Made by a program: the position numbers and the translations under genes. A stretch of DNA of 64,000 nucleotides from Trichoplax adhaerens (Eukaryota > Placozoa > Uniplacotomia > Trichoplacea > Trichoplacidae): the NCBI RefSeq assembly GCF_000150275.1, contig NW_002060947.1, positions 356,695 to 420,694 of the forward strand, read 5' to 3'. Of this stretch, positions 42,230 through 54,000 are shown piece by piece (the first letter of the stretch is position 1; every line of letters starts with the position of its first letter). Under the pieces are notes generated by a model. That model saw only the letters and a list, made by a program, of their open reading frames with translations. It was not told the origin of the DNA and did no database searches.

Positions 42230-45033
42230 GGTAGCTTTATTTTCGAGCATAAGATTCGATGTCTTGAGTAACATGATTGAGTATCCGATTAGCACTACCT
42301 AAATCACTTTCATCATTATTTATGCCATAACCATAGCTAATGTATAACTTTTTCTGACAATAATTTATTTAGTGTTGACTTTCTTAAAGTAATTTCATCT
42401 CTTCATACGGTAAAAATTTAGTTATCAGGCCATAACCAATCTTAAAATGTATTACATGTACTGGTATATCATCCCGCTCATAGTAATCTCTTTCCCTCTG
42501 ATTTCTTTATAGCTTTCCATAACTTAATATCATTTATATCCTAATATAGCGAGCATATTACCGCTATGAGGTTAGAAATTCAATAATAACGATACTGCAA
42601 TCAGCTATAATACCGTAGACTAAATAGAGTCTTTTAGACATTATGATGATTTCATATGTGTCAAATATGTAACCTTAATTTTCAGAGTACTCTTCTTATC
42701 TTAATACCTTCCATCAATATCATAGAATTAATAAACAAATACAAATAATAATTATAAAGGCATAATAATGCATTCCATTTCTATTATCATTGACCTAACA
42801 CTATCTTGAAAAGCAAGAGATAGAATAGAATTTCCTTCGGTTGGCTTGAATTTATAGGACTACTGTATGCTGCATAGGTATTGATAATTTTAAGTTTAGT
42901 GATAGCATACGCCACAACTACCCTTATGACACAAGAAACGACTTAGTGCTTCTAGTGAATTTTACTTTAATCCGTAAGACTACTTCCCTAGCCTACGGTA
43001 CAGTAACTGAAATCTTTGTGAAGTAAACACACTAACCCACATCATAATGTAACATAAGTCTCCTTGTTCTTTTCTTTTTTTTGATTACTATTCTACTTAT
43101 ACACTTTATCAGTCGCAGTAAACATGTTTACTGTGCTATCGGCATAACTTTAATAACAATAGTGTTATTACGATTAAGTAATCATACTAATTCAATTCTA
43201 GTCAGTCAACTCATCAGGGTTGCAGTTAGTAGTTGCCAGTTATCGGCAATCATAAGTAACTATAATTGCTTGAGAAGTCTAAGCATCATCGTATCCGCTG
43301 TTTGATTTAGTTACGTTTAGTAGTTAGATCCATCGTGATCTATATTGCCTCAGTTAGACCGTAAGGTCAAATAATATTCAACGCCGTTTTGGATCACTAC
43401 TTGGTCTCAAATAAAGAGTAACCTAGAACTAATAGATATCGGTCAGGTATCGATTATTTGTGTAGAAGTAGTCCAATTAGTACATTAGTTGAAGTACCTC
43501 GAGAATTTCCCACATCTGTGGATGAATTATGTCTCATACAGTACGTTAAATATACTGAACTGTAACACTCTATCAAATTCTATATCGCTAATACCTACTG
43601 GAAACATTTACTATTCCATCACAATATCATAAGTTCTTACTTTATCGCTAGCAATAACAATTCCTAAAGAAGTGCTTTATATTTCTAAAGAGCTCCAAAC
43701 AAAATGTTATCCCAAACTATGCATCTATACTTAAGTAATTCTCACGACTGTGGCATCATAGTTTTCGCTTCTTTAGGAAAAGGTTAATAAGATTGCTATT
43801 TAATTTATTCCAGCAAAAATATTCTTGCCGAGATGGGAATGTTATCGTTAATTAAAATGTCAGTTCGTCTAAAATAAGAAATTTCATGTTATTAAGAAGA
43901 TTTCGACCCTAGCTTATCAATAATTTCTATTGAAACATATATGCTACCAGCTATCCATTTCTTTACGAAGTCGCATGAGGCACGCGAGTCAAAATAATAT
44001 AACTAGTAAACTAATACTAAAACTTAATTGCCTTTATTGATTAAAATTTTAATTTTGCGTTATATTCTTCTTTCGTGATCAAACCAACCAATCTGAAATT
44101 ATCTTTTCACTAGAATTTTCTGTTAACTGTAGCTGTAACTCAATAAGATACATAAAGATTCTTTTTTGTGGTCTTGCATCCTTTGCATACGTATATGGAG
44201 CCAATATTAGCATCATGATGTTGCAGTACCAAGTTTCTTTAACAGCTTGAAATGATCAAAGAATCTTATCATTGACTAGATCTGAAATACTGCTATTTAG
44301 TCTATATTGTAAAGTCTATTTGTTTAATGAAATAAAAGATAAATTTATTATATTTAAGTGACACAGATTAAATCAAAGCTCAGCTTTGGTCGAGTGGTAC
44401 ATCAACTTACAAGATGCTTTTAGCTTATAACAATTATGAAAAAAGACTTCTAGCATCGACAGATATGAGATGATAATCAGTCTCGTAAAATAATGTGAAA
44501 AACAAGAAATTAATATGCCAGATGTTCCTAATTACATCTCTAACACATGCTAGAATAGTTACTAGCAAACGAGCGTAATTACTTACCAACAATAAGTTGC
44601 TCTTCCTCTACGCTAGATTCTATCTTAATTTCAATCCATGGTTCCTCTATCTTTAAATCTTTATCATTCTTATTGCATTGCATGAATCTTTTATTATTTA
44701 AAATAATTTTCTACCTTGATTCAGTAAACTTAAATCATTAATCGTGATTATATCGGTATATATAAAATGGGAGATAATTACCCTATATCCGTTACGGGCA
44801 GACGTCTGATCAATTATCATTAACGATAATGCAATCTAGAAATTTCTTTGAGATCAATTCAACCTAGGCCAAACGAATTAAATAAATTGCTATCATAAGA
44901 TCATGCCTGCTTTGATAATTATCTGATGCCATATAAGTACTCTTGCAAGCATTCCCTTGGATTAAAAATATCAATTTCAGTTTAAAATATCTATCAGCAT
45001 TTATTCTGAAACATAGCTTTTGACTGTCACGGA
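42230..45033 (+). other. Intergenic spacer between LRR genes D and E
   Basis: About 2.8 kb in which I see no exon with LRR, LRRNT or LRRCT character and no other recognisable coding segment. A plus-strand frame at 43081-43305 begins with a non-ATG codon and is low-complexity hydrophobic. The end presumably holds the promoter of gene E. Confidence 0.55.
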
Positions 45034-48000
45034 ATGAAGTCTAAAACATCCATCCTGGTATTATCTATGATATTTATTCAAGCCGGTAAGGAGTATAGCC
45101 TAAACTATATCCTGTCATAAAATATTGTCTGGAAATATTCGAAAAAATGTTCTAAAAAATCGACTTGCACCGATTAAGTAATTTATTGTTATGGAAAAGT
45201 TGATACTGGTAAGACAGCAAAGACAGGTTATTGTTATAACTTTAAGCCAAATTGGTATAGGGTAATGTCGTTAAAATGATGTTAATTGGATAACTAAAAT
45301 CACTTCGACGATTCTATAATCCTTATAATTCGTGTGATTATCTATGACGATTCACCTTCAATACCGAACATTTATAAAAGCGCACATTTTTAGGAACTTC
45401 ATCGATCAGTCAAACTGTGATAGTCAGGAAATGATTTAATACAGTACAGCCATTCAGTATTTTATTATAGCGGTAAATAAGATCATATCGATCGAACTTT
45501 CGCAAATAGCATCCATACTCGCAACATTTCGACTGCATTAAAAACATCTTGTAATTCGAAAGCGTTCTAATACGATTTCAATCCGTTTTCGATACACAAG
45601 AAAACAACAGCTGTTAGCGGCGATCATTAATTTAAAAAATCAAATCAAGTCTGCATAAAACATTTCATGATCGAAAAAATCAGTTAATTCAGCTAATAGT
45701 TATTCTATATTCGTGATTTTATTGCTGATTGCAGTCTAGTTTGCTGTAGGGAAGTGACTTTAAGTCATATTGATGCTGATATTAAGTTATACAGATGTCC
45801 AATAATTTAGTGAGTACATGATGATACGGTCAACTAGAGTGCGTGCTGTACTAGTGTAAAATTTAGACTCATGCTACGTAAGAAATAACTTAGGACCTAG
45901 CATAATAGCGCAAGCTATTACACCGGTAAAGTTACGAATTTGCATTTGGAAATTGCCATTTTGATAGATTTGAGTTAGTCTTATCCGAAGAATACTAGCT
46001 TAAAGTCGAGTAATAATTTGTCAATTTGACAGTACTACTATCAATTCGTCCACCTTTTCTAGAGTAAGGAAATTGAGAAATAATGCAGTATTCTTTATGC
46101 GACTCCGTTAAGATTCCCTTCTCTGTCGTAAAAGCAGCTCTAAAAAAATTCTTTCTGTATTTACTGTTTCTTGGGTAGGAATGATTGTTTAAGGCAAAAA
46201 CTGTTGCCGATTGTCTAATTAATTGAGATCTAGTTTCTGTTCCGAACACTTATTGTTACACACATCAACTAGTTCCATATTACAACATTTGTAAATCTTT
46301 CATTATATTCAAAAATTTTAGCTTTGATCGCCATAACAAAAGACTAAATTTAGCGTAGCTTACGATCTATTCTTGCTCTAATGGTCCATTACAATCGAAT
46401 TTCAGTATTCCGTATCGAGTTACAAATAATATCTATTATAAGCACGATAGCAGAAATAGAAAGTAATTTTAATTAATAATAAACGTCAAACTAAATTGTT
46501 GATTTTCTAAATCAATCGTTAATTTTAATAAGGATAGTGTGAAAAATACTATGATGTCCAAGTAAATATATGTCTAGGATCATTTTGATCACTGAGAAGA
46601 TATTAGCTCAAAAAGTAATCACTGAAATCTTTTCACAAGTGTGAGAATATTCGAAAATGGTATTTAAAGCGGCCTAGCTTCGATAAAACGGCTCATATAC
46701 TATTATTCTCCTTTCAATTTTATTTCGACAAAAATGCATAACACATCAGTGTCCTCGCTTTGAATTTTGTAATATTATTAAGTAAGAGCATTTATTGCTG
46801 CGATATAAATATCATCGACAAATACTAAGAATTATTTTCAATTTTTCTCAGTTATTCGTGTGATGGCAGATGGTAGATAATTTGACTTGATTACAAAAAA
46901 TTAATAAGATAACGCTTAAATGTACTATAATAACATTTGAAATGTGTTTAATGGCGAATAAGATACCAAAGTTACAGTTCGCTTTGTGCCATCATGTGAT
47001 TGTAAGTGTAATTAGTCCACTATAATCTGGATGATTAACAGTTTCAAAACACCTGCTGCAAGATTTCTATTCAAGAATTTGATAATTAACGATATTAAAT
47101 GCATAAAACAATAAACTTCTTGACGTTTATTGCTCAAGAACAATAAAATCAAGCCATGCTTCATAAATCATAAGAATGAAATAAACAAGTAAACACTTGA
47201 AGAATGATATTATACCACCGAAGAGAAACGGATAAAAAAAATATGAAACTTAGTTAATTTAAATTTTTATAAGGTTGTAAGAAGGATAGTACATAAAGTT
47301 CAACATCAACTTTAAATGCCATTGTTATTGTCTAATCATGAGTTCAATAAAGCGTTTTGGTAGATATTGAGTACTTATTTACCTTATATATATTCAATTC
47401 ATCCTGAAAACCGTAGAACATTTGTTCTACAATAACAATTATACTCTAAAAGGAATTAATCTCCATCGCACGGTAATAAGTTAATTCCATTAACGTTTCC
47501 TTGCTATGGATTAGGATATAAACAATATATAATGGATATGCAATGCAAATAATTACGTTTCATATTGCATAATAATCTAAAGAATGTCTTACTAAAGTCA
47601 AAGAATTATTTCTCTACAATTGCTACAGTATGCACTTTCGGATACAGATTAATATTGCAATAACTTCTACAATAGTAACTGTCCATAAAAGAAGACTAAT
47701 TCTATCTACACTACGCTGAGTATATAGCGTAAAATTAGATCGATATTTATAGCGACCCATCTATGGTAATTAAAGATTTCAATAACATCTTAATATAACA
47801 ATAAATAGTTTATCTACTCTAACTTTGTTCAAATTAATGAAACGAATTTACTGGGCCGCTTCAATTTTATACTTAAACTTCTGTTTCCTTATAATTCCTG
47901 CATGCTGAAGAAATTCTTCTTACACTTTATTCGCTAAACCTAAAATTACTCTTGCCATACCTATATGTTCACGCCAATCTAAGTTCTAAAAATGTTATGA

Positions 48001-51000
48001 AATAGGTATTAACTAATTATAGAGGGTAGCCCTTTATTACTAGAGTAACATTATCTTAATGTAGCTACAGGACTTTCTTCACTTACTTTGCAACAAATTA
48101 GATCTAAACTAGAACAATAGCCAGGTCAAATTACTGCTATAAATTTTTTAATATCATATTTTTACTTAACGCACTTTGCTTGTTGCGATAAAAGTGCCTC
48201 ACAATAACTATCTTAGTCAAATGGTATTTTAAAGAAGGCTTTTATTGCAAGGTAGTAAGAGTTGTAGAGCAATAATTAATTACTACAAGAATCTAGATTA
48301 AAATCTAAAGTATTCCGAGCTCAAAGCAAAGTGAAGTCTCTTCTCTCCGGTAAGCTCATCTCAGCACTTCTTACGTACATTTCGTTAAATCTATTTATGA
48401 CGACTTGATTAACGTACAATCAGACATGGGTCATTAAACGAAATGCTTTTCTCAAATAGTACATCATTATCTTCTACAACGTAAATTATTCTACTTAATA
48501 TGTCGCCACTATTCTATTAATGTCTAGCCCCTTCCTTCGAAGGGCATCTTAACAATTACAGCGTTTCTAGCCACATAAATCTTATATCTTAATTAGTAAA
48601 CAGTCTAATATTAGTCATCAGGAATTTCTAATACTGTACTTAGCAATCATCTAATATTAGCTTCACGACAATATTTATTCAGGGTAACCCAACTATATCA
48701 AATATAGCTATTAAAAAAATCAAATATAGCTATCCTTACAATCAAATGTGGGTGCATCACCACACTAATATACTCGTGTATGTTAATAGACGTTTTATAA
48801 AAATAATTTGAATTTCTTATAGCTTTTTAGTTTACATGCAATGCCTATGGATATTTCTCTGCATAATTGGTAACGTAACTTGTTAATAAAGTTTTACATA
48901 GAAATAATTCGAATTTATTTTTGGGTATTAGCTTATTCACAGTGTCCATCGATGTGCCTTTGCAAAATCAACAGCGTAACCTGTTCATATGCAAATCAGA
49001 TACCTAAGCCTAAGAAGCCTATGCCTACAGTCCATAATTTGTAAGTCGTTACGCAGTAAATTCAGTACTGTACAATGATATAACTATCACTACTACAAGT
49101 TTAACCTAATATATGTTTATACCTGTAGCTCTAATTAAAAGGTGATTTAATTTTAAATAGTAAAGAAAAAATTTTTTTCATTTGATAATCATCTAGAACG
49201 GCAAGATTTACCGAAATAGCTAACATCAGCAAAGATGATTTCATTAACTATCCAAGCTTGCTGCATTTGTAAGCACTGTAGAGATAAAACATTATATTAA
49301 TTATATATGTAAGTATTGATATAATATACTGTACAGTATAGTAAAATATGTTCACTGCCGGTACTGTTACTATATGCAACACTCTGCTCTAGCTATTAGA
49401 TACTGAAAAAGCTTTAATTAATGCTGTAGTTTTATATCTTACTGCATGAGCTACAGTGAGATTGAGGTAGAATCACTAGTCTCTAAACAAATTTTGTTCT
49501 ATTTCCTAATCTTTAACCCAAGTAGGCTATAAAATAGAAAGCACTTATTGTTGCTATTAAATATTTCTAGAAATCTTCAAAATAACAAAATTGACAACAT
49601 TGAAATAGGAGCTTTTAATAGAGTAACGTCACTTATATCCATGTAAGTACAGATATATGAATGGCTCTTAGTTATTATTCATTTAAACCTTAATGTATAA
49701 ATAAGATATTTCATGAAAATGGTAAATCCATTCAATGACTAATTATATAACATACGCGTATATTAAGTGATATTAGGACTGTAGCAAATACTGTATAAAT
49801 CTATATATAACATTGAGCAAAGCAGTAATTTCGACAATTAAAATATTAACTTGTCTTATAAATTTAATTAGAAATTTGTCAAATAACCGCCTAACAGTAC
49901 TAAAGAGCGAAAGATTTGAAAGCCTAAGCCGATTAGTAAATTTGTAAGATGTGTTCTATGCTATAAAAATTTTCTCATACTAATCTAGCAAAGGCTATTT
50001 GAGATAACAATCAAGGTCACATTATCAACTTTGAATAAAAATTCTTCGACGACTCGTTAGAAATTTGATATTTAATCGGATTGAAATCATACAGAAGGAT
50101 GCTTTTCTAGGATTATCCACCATATTTTCAATGTAAGACACTAGTTTATTTCATATTAAATATTAATCGATGGGGTTAAACGGTATTGGTAAATAACAGC
50201 AACAAACTGATCAACTTATGTAGACAATTCGCATCTAAAACACTAATCCTTGTTTGGATTTTCTATCCTCTCAATTAATGATCAAATAGCAACTGTCATT
50301 GCTATTACAGTCCGATTCTTGTATTTATCGGCAGTATAAATTCACTTTTAATATTATTTACTTGCTTCATTATGAGATTGTGTATTTCTAAATTCGAATT
50401 TGAATCATCATAAACGTTGCTTATGTAGTATTAAGATATTCCTAAGTTCATTTCTTGCCTTATGATTTTAATCATAATTTATTGGCGGAACGAATGCATA
50501 CCACATACCATACTTCGGTATCTAGTAAATTGCAAATATTTCCACCTTGAAAACTTTGGCTTTATTGTAGATTATGTTATATTTTCTTTAGTAACCACTC
50601 ATACTAATTTCTGTAGACTTAAACATTATTTCCTAACAAACTATTTTATTGAATAGTTTCTAAATATGTAAAATAAATTACCCTTAGTTTATATGTTACT
50701 ATCATATCGTGAACGAAAACGCTCAGTTTTTCCATAATATGGGGAGAGATACATCTTTTATCATTATATTGGAGTTGAATCGTTTTCAACTCATTTATAT
50801 CAATTACATCGTATGAAAATTAATTACAACTGCAAAGACATGAATAGTTGTCATGAAAGTATGCCAGTAATGCGTAGTATGAATGTGTAACTAATCTAAA
50901 AACTGCCTAATTTCAACCGATCACGCTATATTCTGTATATGTTATCGCTTTTTAAGATATATGCCACTTTCGAAAGGAGGATACTAAAAATTGGATAATT

Positions 51001-54000
51001 TTCCTAATTTTAGCGATTTACGTTTCAACTATCTCACCTCTATTACAGAAACTAATTNNNNNNNNNNNNNNNNNNNNNNNNNNNNNNNNNNNNNNNNNNN
51101 NNNNNNNNNNNNNNNNNNNNNNNNNNNNNNNNNNNNNNNNNNNNNNNNNNNNNNNNNNNNNNATTTCTTCTTCATAACATTATCACATAATATCTGTAAG
51201 TCTTAACATATGGTAACATTCGTATTAAAGAAATTGTTTTAATCCACAAACATCTTTACTCTACTTTATCTTTAACCATAATAACTAGTTATATTCTGAG
51301 TTTAATGCAATAGTTGGAGCTTAATTAACTAAAAGTACGATCAAGCATTGCAGCACTAATATTTGCAAAGGTTAACTGCATTCACTTGACTAATTTCAGA
51401 CATTTGTTAGCTAATAACATATCCATCTTTAATAGCCGCGATTTTAAGGGGATTCCAAATCTGGAACATTTGTAAGTCTCCATAGTTCTAATAAGCTAGT
51501 AATCGCTACCGTTTTAATCTATTCACCTAGTATATATCGAATTAATCGTTGTTATAAAATCTACAAATCAAAAGGATAGTAGAAATTTAAACTCTGTGCG
51601 TTACAATTTAGTAGCAAGTTCTGATTAATGCCGCATTTGAAATATGACAATAGTACTTCAGTGATGTCTATAATACGAGTGTTAAATAAAAAAAATAGCA
51701 GTACAGAAATATTTTAATATTTTTTAAATGAGATTGCTTTACCAACAGAAGACTACGTTTTAACTATGTCTAGTCAGTTAATTGTTTCATAAATAATGTT
51801 GCTATCATGCAGTTCAAATAAAAAATTATCGACGTAAGTTTTTACATATTTTATCCTTTTTAAGCATTTATTAACTAGTTAAATAAAATAACGATATACA
51901 AATTCTACAAAAATGTTTTATTGCTAGAGATTTACAACATCAGCAGCATGCAATGTCTGCAATATCCTATGATGAACTTAAATCTTTAACTAAATTAACC
52001 CAACTGTAAGTAAAGGAATCCTACAAATGACACGAGTGAGAAAGTTATTGAAGTAAGATAGGTTAAGCTATTGCCATATATATTTCCGTAATAGGCAAGC
52101 CATTATAAATATACGCCTAAACTATAGCCGAATATATTCTTAATAAAGAACAATTCAATAGTATCCTGTTTAAATTAATTAACTAGCAACTGAATAAATA
52201 TTCTATTACAAAATCTGTAGAAAACTAGGATACAATGCTATTAAGACTCTTGGAAACGGCGAATTAATGCTCCCAGCTTTAAAATCACTGTAAGCTGTAA
52301 ACGAAAAAGCAATTTTTTTTAAAAATAAAGGCTAAAGAATTTCTTGGCATTATGCTACCCTCCTTAAACTGAATAGCCTTAAACTGAACAAAATTTGTGC
52401 TTGCTGTTTTCGTCAATAAATTTTGATTGCCTAATCATTTATAGGAGAATAGAGAATAACAAACTGAAATTCATATATCAGCACGACCTTGATGGAATGC
52501 CCAATTTAGAAATACTGTAAGTATGCATTTGACGTTAGGAGACTAAAATAAAATGGCTGTTTAATCATCCGATGCATTAGTATTTGATTATAGACAGCTT
52601 ATACGAGTAATATATTTGTCCAGTAGCTTAATCATTAGTCAACGCCTATCAAACTTCTGATCATTAGTATTTCATAATATTGAAATCAAATTAATTCTAG
52701 CATCAAAGAAATAACTTGGTTAATAACTATTTAGTTACAAACTACTAGTATCATTTTTAACATAAATAATGTCATGAAAACAAATTATTTTCTTAGTAAC
52801 ATGAACTACAACAAAATTACAAAAATCCAAGATAGCGCGTTTAAATTGACGACAAAGCTGCGGTTTCTGTAAGCATGAATTAACTCTTTCAAGTCAATAC
52901 AACCTTTATTGTTCGAGTATTCATTATTTTAATTTAACAATAGCGGCTATACTAAAATGTTTTACATGGTATCATTTGCTACCTAGATATGTTGCATCAT
53001 CACAATTTATAACATTGAATGCGGTGCTTTAATTGGATATATATGCCATCATAGCTTTAAGAATTTTTTCTAGCGTCATATTTAGTATGTATAGTTCATA
53101 TATACGTGTATCCAATTTAGGCAGCTGTCTACAAATCGTATTAATTCATTGCCTGATAGCATATTCTCAAATCTGGTTAAATTAGAAGTCATGTATGTAT
53201 CGCAAGATTTTAGTAGAAAATCGCCTTTTATACCTCATATTGATACTTAATCTATAGTTAGAACTATTTTCAGCCAGAAATTGGCTTTCCTAGCTCATTA
53301 GCATATTATTTGATCTTTAACTTCAAAAGTATAACGCCGTAATTCTTGATTCATATTAGGGATTTAAGTAACAATCAGTTACAACATATTTCCCATTTAC
53401 ATTTTAAAAAATCGAACAAATTGCAGCAGCTGTAAGTTAATAATGAGTCCTACCGAATGATATCTGTTTAAGTTTTTAGCTAAGAATAAATGCAACCACA
53501 TGGTACATGTGGTAAATACTAGCTTTCACTGTTAATTGGATATGCTAAAGTTCTATTTATTCCACTCTTTCAGCTACTTAAGTACCAATAATATTCATAC
53601 CATCGATAATTATAGTTTCCGAAATTTAAATAAGCTAAAACGCTTGTAAGTAAAAGCCTAATAACAAACATACGATAATTATATATAAATATTGGGGTGA
53701 AAACAGATAATAATTCGTAAGTAATGAATTTTATTGTATATATATATATATATATATAGGTTACTTACCAATCTGAACTGTTAAAATAAGTTTTAGTGTT
53801 ACAGTCACATACAACTACAAACTTACAGCTTACGGAACGAAGTAACAGTGCAGTTTATTATTTTCACCCTTTTTTACTCTTGACGTTTAATCATCTCATC
53901 TGCAACAATACTATGCGATAATCTTACCCCTTTTAATTAACTTCAGTTACTACCTTCTGCAGAGCTTTGAACATGAACGCGATAAGAATCATTACCAGTC

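Noticed and set aside
44380-44440. GGTCGAGTGG word resembling a tRNA D-arm
   Set aside because: No acceptor stem, anticodon arm or TψC arm can be formed around it.
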